Source of the DNA: Tsukamurella spumae
GTDB taxonomy: Bacteria; Actinomycetota; Actinomycetes; Mycobacteriales; Mycobacteriaceae
NCBI RefSeq assembly: GCF_012396015.1
Contig: NZ_JAAXOQ010000018.1
Location: forward strand, 1 to 64,000
DNA length: 64,000 nt
Reading direction: 5' to 3'
Part shown: piece by piece, positions 40,077 through 48,204 of the stretch
Layout: each line of letters opens with the position of its first letter
How positions within the stretch are numbered: position 1 is the first letter of the stretch
Notes under the pieces: generated by a model
Told to the model about the DNA's origin: nothing
Database searches by the model: none
What the model saw: only the letters and a program-made list of their open reading frames with translations
Position numbers and translations under genes: made by a program

Positions 40077-41225
40077 TTCGGCCGGTCGCGCCGGTGCGCT
40101 GACTTCGGCGCGCAGCGCGCGCATCGCACGCTCGCGGGAGGCGCTCGAGCAGATGAGCGGCCCGACGCCACAGACCACCACGGCGAGCGGCGGCCCCCCG
40201 ATCAGGAGAGCGAGCGCCACGATGAACGCGCCGCCGGCCGCGGCGTGCCCCTGATCGCTCAGCGCTGTGGCGATGGCCACCGAGCCGTTGTCGAGGTTCA
40301 TGACGCTGTGCGCGGTCGCCGCGCCCAGGGTGACCGCTGCGACCGCGGGGACGGTCCAGGCCTGGGTGAGCCGCAGCACGAGGTAGCACCCGAGGAGCGT
40401 GAGCCCGGACCACGCGAGAGTCCAGGCGATCACCGACAGGAACGACCACCAGGGCGCCTCCACCGTGTAGTAGAAGTGCATGACCGCGCGCAGCAGCGCA
40501 CCCACCACAGCGAACTGGGCGGCGCTGCGCGCGCGAGGCGCGCGGCCGAGCACCAGGAGCGCTATGCCAGTGAACGCGATCTCCTCCTCGAACCCCGAGA
40601 CGAGGTCGATCCCGACGGTGAGCGGCAGGTCGGAGATCCCGCTCGCGGTCGCCCGCACGCAGCTCGTCCACGCACCCGGGATCGCATCCGCGGCCGCCTC
40701 GATGAAGTAGCTGGCGAAGCGCGCAGTCTGGTAGGCGAACATCGCACCGCCGACGAGCAGAACGCCGCGACGCAGCCGCCGGCGCACCGTCGACGTCGCT
40801 CGATCACCGGATGTTCCGGCACCGCCGTAGAGCGCGGTCGCGGCCGCGCCGAAGAGCAGCGAGGCGAGGAGCACGGTCAGCCCGCGGTCGACGAGCTCGC
40901 CGCGGGTACTGAACGCCCCCATCGTCGAGCACGCCGGGTCCAAGATGACCAGCCGCACCATGGCGACGAACGACGGCGCGCCGACCGCCACGAGCGCGGC
41001 GACGTACAGGAGCAGCCCCCGCGCCGGGCCGCCACGGGCCAGCAGCCCCGCGACCGCGGCCACCGCGAGCAGCGCCAGTGCGAGTGCACCCGTGACGTAC
41101 GGCAGCCCGCGGGGCGGCACCGTGCTCAACGAGTACCCGCCGCGGGCCGCGACCGCGATCGCGGCCGCCGCGACCCACCAGGTCCATCGTCGCGATGCCG
41201 CGCCCGTTCCGAGATATGACTTCAC
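40014..41225 (-). CDS. Second CPBP-family membrane protein
   Basis: 403 residues from GTG with GGAGGAGG upstream. About ten hydrophobic segments. Motifs: SGFEEEIAFTG (E-E), ALLRAVMHFYYT (Arg and His) and ATAHSVMNL (H-x-x-x-N), parallel to the neighbouring protein on the plus strand (VLRGVFHVYQG, AHGIFNV). The two genes run tail to tail and overlap by 63 bases, an unusual layout for distant paralogues. Function unknown. Confidence 0.7.
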   Translation of the reverse strand: MKSYLGTGAASRRWTWWVAAAAIAVAARGGYSLSTVPPRGLPYVTGALALALLAVAAVAGLLARGGPARGLLLYVAALVAVGAPSFVAMVRLVILDPACSTMGAFSTRGELVDRGLTVLLASLLFGAAATALYGGAGTSGDRATSTVRRRLRRGVLLVGGAMFAYQTARFASYFIEAAADAIPGAWTSCVRATASGISDLPLTVGIDLVSGFEEEIAFTGIALLVLGRAPRARSAAQFAVVGALLRAVMHFYYTVEAPWWSFLSVIAWTLAWSGLTLLGCYLVLRLTQAWTVPAVAAVTLGAATAHSVMNLDNGSVAIATALSDQGHAAAGGAFIVALALLIGGPPLAVVVCGVGPLICSSASRERAMRALRAEVSAPARPAELGGAIAPLPGSEDREPESAG

Positions 41226-41326
41226 CAGGATTCCTCCTCCGCCTTTGTGCGCGTCCCCCGACCCCGCGGCGATCCCTCGATCGCCTGCTGAGCGTATCGC
41301 CGATTCCGGCTTAGCCCGCGAACGAT

Positions 41327-41363
41327 TTGAGCCCGGCCCCCTGTGCTGGGGAACCGGGCTCAA
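41327..41363. terminator. Terminator-like hairpin
   Basis: TTGAGCCCGG (41327-41336) and CCGGGCTCAA (41354-41363) form a 10-bp stem, and CCCC/GGGG inside can extend it. It lies downstream of the minus-strand unit ending at 41397. Confidence 0.6.
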
Positions 41364-41396
41364 TCGCCTTCTGTGCGGTCGTTTGTGTGCACCGCC

Positions 41397-41972
41397 CTAT
41401 CGCAGCGCCTCGATGCCGATCCGTCGGCTCAGGTACGTGATGAGGGCCATCACGAGGCCGTAGGCGACCGCGGTGAGGAGTGTCGCCGGCCACATGATCT
41501 GCGAGAGCGGGAAGAACGGCACCACCACCGCGGCCGCCACGGCGATCCAGCCGTAGACGGACAGGAGCGTGCCCGCGCTGTTGGTCATCCACACCACCAA
41601 CAGGAACGCCGCGGCGCACACGATCGACGCGCACACGGCGATGATCGCAGCGTCGCCCGGGGAGAACGTCGCCCGCGCCCACGGCGCACCGATACCGTCG
41701 GCGAGCCCGTTGACGACGAACGCCCCGAGCGCGGCGGCCGCGGCCCCGGCCGCGATCACGCCGAGCGTGCCGCCGGCGAACTTCGCCACGTTCAGCGGCG
41801 GCGGCGCCGAGGTCTTGCGCGTGAGCTGCTGCGCGCTCGTCACCGGCGCCGAGTCCGGGTTGGTCGTGTCGTAGTCGTAGTACTGGCTACCGCTGTAGGC
41901 GGTGGTCTGCTGCCCGCCGGCGCTCGGCAGCGGGACGGGCGAGCCCTGGCTGTATGCGGGGTATTCGGTCAT
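41397..41972 (-). CDS. Membrane protein with Tyr-rich N-terminus
   Basis: 191 residues. The cytosolic start is rich in Tyr, Gln and Pro (MTEYPAYSQGSPVPLP, YSGSQYYDYDTTN). Four membrane helices follow (FAGGTLGVIAAGAAAAALGAF, AAIIAVCASIVCAAAFLLVVW and two more). Such Tyr/Pro-rich tails occur in envelope proteins of Mycobacteriales. Last gene of the unit begun at 42613; family unknown. Confidence 0.6.
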   Translation of the reverse strand: MTEYPAYSQGSPVPLPSAGGQQTTAYSGSQYYDYDTTNPDSAPVTSAQQLTRKTSAPPPLNVAKFAGGTLGVIAAGAAAAALGAFVVNGLADGIGAPWARATFSPGDAAIIAVCASIVCAAAFLLVVWMTNSAGTLLSVYGWIAVAAAVVVPFFPLSQIMWPATLLTAVAYGLVMALITYLSRRIGIEALR

Positions 41973-41975
41973 CTC

Positions 41976-42218
41976 CTACTGGTTCCCTTCTAGCGATCCC
42001 GCCCGGCCCGACGCGGGCTCGACGACGCGGAAGGCGCCGGCGGTCTGGCGCGCCACGGGGGCGCTGGAATGGACGGCGCCACCGCCGGCCCGGCGATGCC
42101 GGACGTCGGTGGTCGGCCGGATGCGCGGCGGCACTGCGCGGGCGAAGACCCACGGCGGCACCCGCTGCTCCTTCGTCACCGGCGCCGGCTGCGCGACCCC
42201 AGCGAGCGGAGGCCTCAT
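41976..42218 (-). CDS. Small basic protein (80 aa)
   Basis: 80 residues from ATG overlapping the upstream stop (ATGA) and ending three bases before the next start, which is the main support. The product is Arg/Pro/Ala-rich (MRPPLAGVAQPAPVTKEQRV, RIRPTTDVRHRRAGGG) and probably disordered. No family recognised. Confidence 0.5.
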   Translation of the reverse strand: MRPPLAGVAQPAPVTKEQRVPPWVFARAVPPRIRPTTDVRHRRAGGGAVHSSAPVARQTAGAFRVVEPASGRAGSLEGNQ

Positions 42219-42613
42219 CGGGACACCTCCGATCCGGCGCTCGCGGCCGCGGGCGAGGCGGCGCGCCGCGCTTCGGGCGTCCCCGCGGGGCGGGACGGCG
42301 CCGTGCGCGCAGCGCCGAAGCACTTCTGCGACACCGCAGCCGTCGCGCGCTGCTTGGTGCCGAGGGACTTGATCTTCTCGACGCGGAACCCCGTCCAGCG
42401 GTCGCCGCCGCGGGTCTCGACGACGGGCGCGCCGAGGAGGCCTTCGGCCTTGAACCGCTCGCGGGCCTCGGCGTCCTCGCTGAGATCGACGGTGCGGTAC
42501 GGGATCTTGAGCTTGTCCATCTGCTTCTCAGTCATGTCGCACTGGACGCAACCGGGGAGACGGTAGACCGTCGCCTCGGGCTCGGTGGTGGTGATCGGAG
42601 TGGTGGTGGTCAT
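42215..42613 (-). CDS. NrdH/glutaredoxin-like protein
   Basis: 132 residues. ATVYRLPGCVQCDMTEKQMDKL has the redox pair C22-V-Q-C25; LKIPYRTVDLSED and GLLGAPVVETRGGDRWTGF give the cis-Pro loop and last strand of the NrdH fold. The usual length is about 75; an Ala/Arg-rich tail of about 45 residues is added. It could reduce disulphides of exported transfer proteins or a ribonucleotide reductase. The ATG follows the leader motif. Confidence 0.75.
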   Translation of the reverse strand: MTTTTPITTTEPEATVYRLPGCVQCDMTEKQMDKLKIPYRTVDLSEDAEARERFKAEGLLGAPVVETRGGDRWTGFRVEKIKSLGTKQRATAAVSQKCFGAARTAPSRPAGTPEARRAASPAAASAGSEVSR

Positions 42614-42615
42614 TT

Positions 42616-42624
42616 GCGCTGTCC
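42616..42624 (-). promoter_or_regulatory. Start-associated leader motif
   Basis: GAAAGGACAGCGCAA directly precedes the ATG at 42613. Confidence 0.7.
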
Positions 42625-42652
42625 TTTCATTCACTCCGTGGATGGATGGGTA

Positions 42653-43621
42653 CTACATGCCCAACGACGTCGGTCGTCCCTGAGCGGTCGGCCCGGAAGG
42701 GCCGCTTCGCGCCTGCGGAGCACTGGCGGGAAGTCTCGTGACGCCACCGCGGGTGCGGTGCGCGGCGAAGCGCGCCGCCGAGAAGGAGGCCTGCGCCACC
42801 GCGGTGGCCGAGGCCCGCCGAGGCCCGTCCTCGGAGAACAGATCAGGTCCGTGAACCTCTGTCGCCACCTGCCGAATACGGCCCGCCTGGTACCCGTACC
42901 ACTCGTGACCGGTCGGGGTGATGACCATCGGCTGCATGGACTGCTCGCGGAACTTCGCGGTCACGTGAGGGGCTGCGGTACGAACGTCAACCACGCGGTG
43001 CGGGAGGTGGTTGTGGTTGAGCATCGCGATCGTTTTGGTGACGTCACCCTGGCCTGCACCTTCGATCGCACGCATCTGGTCGTTGAACCACCGCCGCGTA
43101 TCGCGGTCGAGATCCTGGTCGACACGCTCTGGGACCTCGATCGGGGATGGCTCTCCCACACGCTCGGCGAGAATCGCCCTGCGCGCGGCCACGCCGACGC
43201 GGCCCAGGGTCTGTTCCATCTCAGCCGCATCGTTGAGCTGCAAGCCTTGCCGCAACGACTGGATCATCGAATCCATCCGATGATCCAGTTCCGTCTCCGG
43301 TGCGCCGAGCTGGTCCCGCCACTGACTGAGATGTGCGAGACTCTCCGCGCTCTGAATCGGCATGGGCACCTCACGCCCTGTGCGATTGACGATGTCCCCG
43401 CGGGTCATGCCGATCGACAGGGCCAGCAGTTCGTCGTTCGCGGCGTTGATGGCGTCCTGCTCCGTGCGCTCTACCCCTTCCGGCCCTCGCCGGTCCCTGC
43501 TGAACATGAAGAAGTCGATCCGAGCAACAGCCACATCCAGCTGATCCGCGGCCGCGCTTCTTTGCGGCGGCCCGGAGGGAGGGAGATGGTAGACGAGGAT
43601 CTCCGGCGCCGGGCCGGTCAT
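42653..43621 (-). CDS. Hypothetical protein with a redox-fold-like segment and GLGM-type tail
   Basis: 322 residues. Residues about 200-255 (LPHRVVDVRTAAPHV, QPMVITPTGHEWYGYQAGRI) run parallel to the second half of the NrdH-like neighbour (IPYRTVDLSEDAEA, APVVETRGGDRWTGFRVEKI), but no CxxC is present; the N-terminal EILVYHLPPSGPP recalls its first strand with the Cys replaced. A helical insert fills the middle. The tail GRPTSLGM resembles the end of the protein at 44429. Start overlaps the upstream stop. Function unknown. Confidence 0.6.
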   Translation of the reverse strand: MTGPAPEILVYHLPPSGPPQRSAAADQLDVAVARIDFFMFSRDRRGPEGVERTEQDAINAANDELLALSIGMTRGDIVNRTGREVPMPIQSAESLAHLSQWRDQLGAPETELDHRMDSMIQSLRQGLQLNDAAEMEQTLGRVGVAARRAILAERVGEPSPIEVPERVDQDLDRDTRRWFNDQMRAIEGAGQGDVTKTIAMLNHNHLPHRVVDVRTAAPHVTAKFREQSMQPMVITPTGHEWYGYQAGRIRQVATEVHGPDLFSEDGPRRASATAVAQASFSAARFAAHRTRGGVTRLPASAPQARSGPSGPTAQGRPTSLGM

Positions 43622-44370
43622 GCCTCTGCACCACCTTCGTCGACCACCAGCTCGGCGGGAATCAGCTCCTTGGTCGGCTTCTCCCCGGTCTCCTCCTCGA
43701 TGATCGCCAAGGCGGGGTTGTCTTCCTCGGTGATGACGTCGACCGTGACCGCCACCCCGTTCTTGGTGCCGAAGGCCACCAGGCTGCCGGCGTCCAAGTG
43801 TGGGTTGGAGGTGAGGATCTCGGCGCGCAGCGCACCGTCGACGCCGATGTAGTCGACGGCGTCCATCGCGCAGGCGACGGCCTTGATGGCGGCGACGAAG
43901 TCGGCGCTGTGTTCGTCCTCCGGGTTGAAGCTCTTCTGCCGCTCCTGGTTGATCGTCCCGTACGCGCGGATCGAGGGGTCTTCCGCGCAGATCGCCCAGC
44001 CAGCGATCGTCTCGCCCTCAGCGTTCTCGGCTACGAGGCCCGCGGTGTAGAGCCGCACGATCGGCGCCGCGGCCGCCTTCGTGGCCAGCTCCGCCGCGGC
44101 GCGCGCGCGGTCTTCCTCGAACCGCGCCCACGCGCGGTTCGAGACGGCCTCGTAGTCGATTCCAAGGCGCTTGCGCAGCTCCAGCTTGAAGGGCTTCCAC
44201 AGGTACTTCGACTGGGTGCTGTTCTGCTGCGCGAGGCCGTCGAGCCACTCCCTGATGCCCTTGGCGTCGTCTGCGGCCGCCAGGGATCGCAGCTCGTCGG
44301 CGGCCTGGGCGACACCGCCCTTGACCACGTCCTCGTTGCTGGGCCGCTTCTGCTTCGTCGCTGTTGCCAT
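43618..44370 (-). CDS. Hypothetical protein (250 aa)
   Basis: 250 residues. A helical N-terminal part (DELRSLAAADDAKGIREWLD, WKPFKLELRKRLGIDYE) is followed by an alpha/beta domain (APIVRLYTAGLVAENAEGET, ADFVAAIKAVACAMDAVDYI) with a faint RNase H-like order of elements; I do not claim activity. The C-terminus is acidic. It sits in the transfer region and overlaps the next gene by four bases. Confidence 0.55.
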   Translation of the reverse strand: MATATKQKRPSNEDVVKGGVAQAADELRSLAAADDAKGIREWLDGLAQQNSTQSKYLWKPFKLELRKRLGIDYEAVSNRAWARFEEDRARAAAELATKAAAAPIVRLYTAGLVAENAEGETIAGWAICAEDPSIRAYGTINQERQKSFNPEDEHSADFVAAIKAVACAMDAVDYIGVDGALRAEILTSNPHLDAGSLVAFGTKNGVAVTVDVITEEDNPALAIIEEETGEKPTKELIPAELVVDEGGAEA

Positions 44371-44428
44371 GGTGGGTCCTCTCTGTCTGTGGTGGAACGT
44401 ATTTCGTTGGGGTTGGGATGGTGCGCGG

Positions 44429-45298
44429 CTACATGCCGAGACCGTGGGTGCGGCCCTGCGACGGGCCGGTGCCGCGGCCCTTGCGTGCCTTCGGCGCCGT
44501 TGCGCGGCTAACCGTGGGCTTGCCCGCACCCGGGAACGCGGCCCGGCCCACGCGGAGTGCACGCGCGAAATTGGGCGTCACCGCCGCGGCGGCCCCCTGC
44601 GTGAGCTTCATCGTCCGCGCCGTCTGGACCGGCGTGGCCGCCCGGCTCGTCTCAGCTGCCGGCGCCGGTGCGGGCAGTCGCGAGAGCCCGGCGTTGGCCT
44701 CCGCCTCGCGGGCCTCCGCGCTGGCCTTGTCGGCCTCGGCCGCGCTCTGCTTCGCCTGGCCCTGAGCTACGTTGGCGCGATCTTCCGCGCGGTCCTGACG
44801 GGAGAGGGCTTCGGCGGTTCCGGCCGCGTGCACGGGTGAGTCGGTGCCCTTCGCCGGCGGGTTGAGCTGCGCGTCCTCGACGTCGGTGGCGGTCGGCTTG
44901 TCCAGCTTGGGAAGCCAGTCCTTGAGGTGTACGCCGTGCTCGTTCTGGACGTGGTCCTCGATCTTCTTGAGCGCGGGCGCCGCCACGGGGATGTCGCCGC
45001 GGTAGTAGATCGCGGCGCGGGCCGCGTCGGCCACCTGGTCGTCCTTGCCCTTGACCGACTCCGCCCAGTTCGGCGTGAGCACGGCCCGCAGCTTCTCGTC
45101 GGCGACCCGCTTCGCCGCGGCCGCTTTCGCGAACGCTGCCTCCGCGGCCGCCTTGTCGTGCTTGGCAGCGTTCTGCGCCTTCTGCTCGCGGCGCCGAGCG
45201 TCGTGCTCGGCGAGCGCACCGAAGGCCATGTTGAACCGCATCAGCAGCTTGCCGGTGTCCTGGCCGATCTCGTCCAGTTCTGCGGGGCCGGTCATCAT
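44429..45298 (-). CDS. Coiled-coil protein with RTHGLGM tail
   Basis: 289 residues, beginning with two in-frame ATGs that overlap the upstream stop. Long Ala/Lys/Glu helices (EHDARRREQKAQNAAKHDKA, QAKQSAAEADKASAEAREAE) predict coiled coils; a short domain with GVHLKDWLPKLDKP lies between. The C-terminus is basic and ends GPSQGRTHGLGM, like the end of the protein at 42653. A conserved basic tail can serve as an export signal for conjugation channels; this is inference. Confidence 0.6.
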   Translation of the reverse strand: MMTGPAELDEIGQDTGKLLMRFNMAFGALAEHDARRREQKAQNAAKHDKAAAEAAFAKAAAAKRVADEKLRAVLTPNWAESVKGKDDQVADAARAAIYYRGDIPVAAPALKKIEDHVQNEHGVHLKDWLPKLDKPTATDVEDAQLNPPAKGTDSPVHAAGTAEALSRQDRAEDRANVAQGQAKQSAAEADKASAEAREAEANAGLSRLPAPAPAAETSRAATPVQTARTMKLTQGAAAAVTPNFARALRVGRAAFPGAGKPTVSRATAPKARKGRGTGPSQGRTHGLGM

Positions 45299-45762
45299 GC
45301 CACCTCCAGCATTGCGCGCTTCGCGGCGGCCGCTGTGATCTCCGACGGCAGCCGGTTGGCGATCTCGTGATCGTTGGCGGTGGAGGCGATCGAGCACCGC
45401 TCCAGCGGACCGGTCGGGGAGATGATGACGGCGAGGTGGTGATCGAGGTGATCGCGCATCCACACCGACATCCCGGTGTCCGGGTCGGTACTCAGGTGCT
45501 CCCAGGAGCGCCACAGCGCGGTGATCCGGACGAACACCTCGGGGTGTTCGTGCCAGTGTGCGCACCACTTCTTGTCCGAGGAGTCGGTGACGTGCCGCTC
45601 GACGAGCTCGCTGAAGACCTCCTCGAACCAATCGAAGACGGTCTCGTATTGCAGCGCGACCTCCTCGTCCTCGTCCTCGAGGTCCTCGTCGTACTCGGCT
45701 CCTGTCGACTCGTCGAGGTTCTGTGCCTTGCTCAGCGGCTCGAATTCGTCTTCCCAGCTCAT
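45295..45762 (-). CDS. DUF4913-family protein
   Basis: 155 residues. An acidic start (EYDEDLEDEDEEVALQYETV) leads into WCAHWHEHPEVFVRITALWRSWEHLSTDPDTGMSVWMRDHLDHHLAVIISPTGPLERC, the full DUF4913 signature (W-C-x-x-W-x-H-P-E, W-x-x-W-E, D-P-x-T-G-M-S-V-W). This family is common in actinobacterial conjugation regions; its role is unknown. It overlaps the coiled-coil gene and follows the coupling protein. Confidence 0.8.
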   Translation of the reverse strand: MSWEDEFEPLSKAQNLDESTGAEYDEDLEDEDEEVALQYETVFDWFEEVFSELVERHVTDSSDKKWCAHWHEHPEVFVRITALWRSWEHLSTDPDTGMSVWMRDHLDHHLAVIISPTGPLERCSIASTANDHEIANRLPSEITAAAAKRAMLEVA

Positions 45763-45838
45763 CGCTGCTCCTTCGTGGTGGTGATCGTGGTGGACATGCT
45801 GTGGTGACCTTTCGTTCAGGTGGTGGATGGGGAGAGCG

Positions 45839-47581
45839 TCAGGCGGGCTCGTACAGGTCGTTGGAGTCCTTGATCTTCTGCGCGTAGTCCTGCTCGAACC
45901 ACGGCACGTTCGCGATGACCGTCGGGGGATTGCCCGAGGTGATGAGCACGGACCGGCCGAAGGCGAGGGCGGCGAGGTCGCGGACGCTCAGGGTGCGTCG
46001 CGTCTGGATCTGGCGGCTGGTGCTGTTGGAGCCACCGCCGCGGCCGCTGCTGCTCGAGGTCGACCGCTGCTCGTACTCGAAGTCGCCGATCAACTCCGAG
46101 ATGAACGAGAGCGTCTCCTGCTCTTTGCTGCCGCCGAAGATGAAGCAGTTCGAGGCGCCGATCAGCTTCTTCATGCCCTCCGGGCCCCAGCACGCCACGC
46201 CCTGCGCCCAGGACTGGAGGATCGTCTGCACGAGGATGCCGCGCGAGCCCAAGTGGCTGTACTTATCGGGCAACTCCGACCAGCGGACCACGTTCGCGGC
46301 CTCGTCGAGTGGCACCGTCAGCGGCGTGCGGAGCCGACCGCCGGGCGATCGCGCGCCCAGCTCCTCGCCGGCCTCGATCACGGCGACCGTCAGGGCGGTC
46401 ACGATGGCGCCGGCGGCACCCGGCCCCTCCATCGACAGCGAGTACAGCGTGCCGTAGCTGGTGACGAAGTCGTCCGGATCGAAGTGCGGCTTGCCCGTGC
46501 CGTCGTCGGTGATCCACCGGCGGATCTCCTGGAACCTCAGCACCGAGCACATCTTCTTGGCCGTGCCGAAGATGCCGTCGCGCTGCTTCTCGGTGAGGTT
46601 GATCCACTGCAGCAGCTCCTTGTAGTAGCTCTCGAAGCCGTGCGCAGCAAGGGGATCGAGAAGCTCGCGGCACTGCTTCGGCGAGTTGACCATGTCCCAC
46701 ACGCGGGTGATGCAGGAGTCGGCGAGGGCGCAGCCGAGGATGATCGCGGCGAGGAGGTTCTGCCCCTCGGGCTCGAAGTAGGCGTCCTTCTTATCGCCGT
46801 CGCTGACCGAGCTGGCGAAGCGGTCGGCGAGCTTCGCGGCGCGCACGTCCTCCACGCCCGCGCGGCCGGTCACCCAGGTAAGCGGGTTCCACCACCAGGT
46901 CGGCTCACCGTCGGCGACCGACTGCGGGTCGAAGATCCACACCGGTCCCCGCGACTCGCGATACAACCTGGTCGCGTCGAGCACGTCCCGTTTGTTCGAG
47001 GTGGTCACGACGGCGCCCGGTGCGCCCATGATCCAAGGGATCACCAGTGAGGTCGACTTGCCGCGGCGCGGGCCCATGATGACCGTGACGAGGTCCTCGT
47101 AGCTGCCGTACAGGAACCGCCCGGACTTGACCTCGGCGCCGAGCAGCACCCCGGGGACGACGTTGTCCGGGATGAGGACGCGCAGGCGAGCGGCCTTCTC
47201 CCGCACCGCTTGCTCAGAGAGTGAGTCCAGCTCCTTGCCGCTGGCCAGGTGCGGGAGGGCGGCGTCGACGGGCTTATCCGGGACGGAGCGGGTCGAACGC
47301 CACTGGTAGATCACGTACCCGATGGCGATTGTCCCGCCGAGGAGCACCGCGCTCACGATCGTTTCGACGATGCCGAAGCTCAAGGTGCCCTTGATCGCCG
47401 CGCCGGGCAGGCCCAGCGGCGTCGAGGCCGGCACCGCGCGGCCGCCGACCCATGCGCCGACCGCCGTAGCGATCCAGACGATCGTCGCAATGCCCGCGAC
47501 GATGCCCAGGCCCACCGCAATCAGGAGGGTGTTTTCACCCCCGCGGGGCTGCATCGGCTTTCCGGGGACTGGTGTTGGCAT
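45839..47581 (-). CDS. Type IV coupling protein (VirD4/TraG-like)
   Basis: 580 residues. Two N-terminal membrane helices (about 19-45 and 68-92) anchor the protein. Walker A is IMGPRRGKSTSLVI (near 172) and Walker B LTVPLDEAANV (near 427), with FDPQSVADGEPTWWWNP between them, all typical of TraG/VirD4 coupling ATPases. It links the relaxase-DNA complex to the channel. A Ser/Gly-rich segment precedes the C-terminus. Confidence 0.85.
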   Translation of the reverse strand: MPTPVPGKPMQPRGGENTLLIAVGLGIVAGIATIVWIATAVGAWVGGRAVPASTPLGLPGAAIKGTLSFGIVETIVSAVLLGGTIAIGYVIYQWRSTRSVPDKPVDAALPHLASGKELDSLSEQAVREKAARLRVLIPDNVVPGVLLGAEVKSGRFLYGSYEDLVTVIMGPRRGKSTSLVIPWIMGAPGAVVTTSNKRDVLDATRLYRESRGPVWIFDPQSVADGEPTWWWNPLTWVTGRAGVEDVRAAKLADRFASSVSDGDKKDAYFEPEGQNLLAAIILGCALADSCITRVWDMVNSPKQCRELLDPLAAHGFESYYKELLQWINLTEKQRDGIFGTAKKMCSVLRFQEIRRWITDDGTGKPHFDPDDFVTSYGTLYSLSMEGPGAAGAIVTALTVAVIEAGEELGARSPGGRLRTPLTVPLDEAANVVRWSELPDKYSHLGSRGILVQTILQSWAQGVACWGPEGMKKLIGASNCFIFGGSKEQETLSFISELIGDFEYEQRSTSSSSGRGGGSNSTSRQIQTRRTLSVRDLAALAFGRSVLITSGNPPTVIANVPWFEQDYAQKIKDSNDLYEPA

Positions 47582-47610
47582 GTCTTCTCCTTCGTGAACG
47601 GTGTTGGTGG

Positions 47611-48204
47611 TCAGCCGAAGTCGGTGACGGTGAGGTTCGACACGAGCCATTCGGCGTCGACTTGTTCGAGAGTCACGCGGACCGCGAACGTCGCGTACGC
47701 CGAGGGTGCGCCCGTGGTGGGTTGCAGAATCTGCGTGACGATTGCCCGGAGCGTCGTCGTCCGCGGGTTGGTTGTGATCGGCACACTGACCATTGCGTCG
47801 GCCGGGACGGTCGCGGTGACGAGCGTCTTCTCCGCAGCCCACGTGCTCCACAGCGCGATGGGACGCACCGGCCCGGAACGCTTCTCGACCGAAGCTTTCG
47901 CCTCGCCGGTCAGTCGCGGAAGGGCGCGTACCGCGGCATCGGCGGGGGAGCGGTCGGTGGCCGGTTCCCAGCTGTACATCGTGGTCAGCACCGAGGAGGC
48001 CACCTGGCGGGCGTCGCCGACGGCGACGCCGCCGCCGTGATCGTGGCCGTCGTGCTCGGAGGTGCCGCCGCCGTCACCGGTGACGGCGTCGATGATCCAG
48101 GCGGAGATGCCCGTCACGGCCATGGCGATGGCGATGACGGCCACCAGCGCGGCGATCTTGCGCGGCACGCCACCTGGGCCGTTGAGAGTTGGGATCCATC
48201 GCAT
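47611..48204 (-). CDS. Single-pass conjugation protein, VirB8/TcpC-like candidate
   Basis: 197 residues. A membrane helix (IAALVAVIAIAMAVTGISAWI) is followed by a His/Gly linker (SEHDGHDHGGG) and an extracytoplasmic domain ending in alternating beta strands (ATFAVRVTLEQVDAEWLVSNLTV), the order expected of NTF2-like VirB8/TcpC domains. The ATG shares one base with the stop of the peptidoglycan hydrolase gene. Assignment rests on layout, not on a clear motif. Confidence 0.6.
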   Translation of the reverse strand: MRWIPTLNGPGGVPRKIAALVAVIAIAMAVTGISAWIIDAVTGDGGGTSEHDGHDHGGGVAVGDARQVASSVLTTMYSWEPATDRSPADAAVRALPRLTGEAKASVEKRSGPVRPIALWSTWAAEKTLVTATVPADAMVSVPITTNPRTTTLRAIVTQILQPTTGAPSAYATFAVRVTLEQVDAEWLVSNLTVTDFG

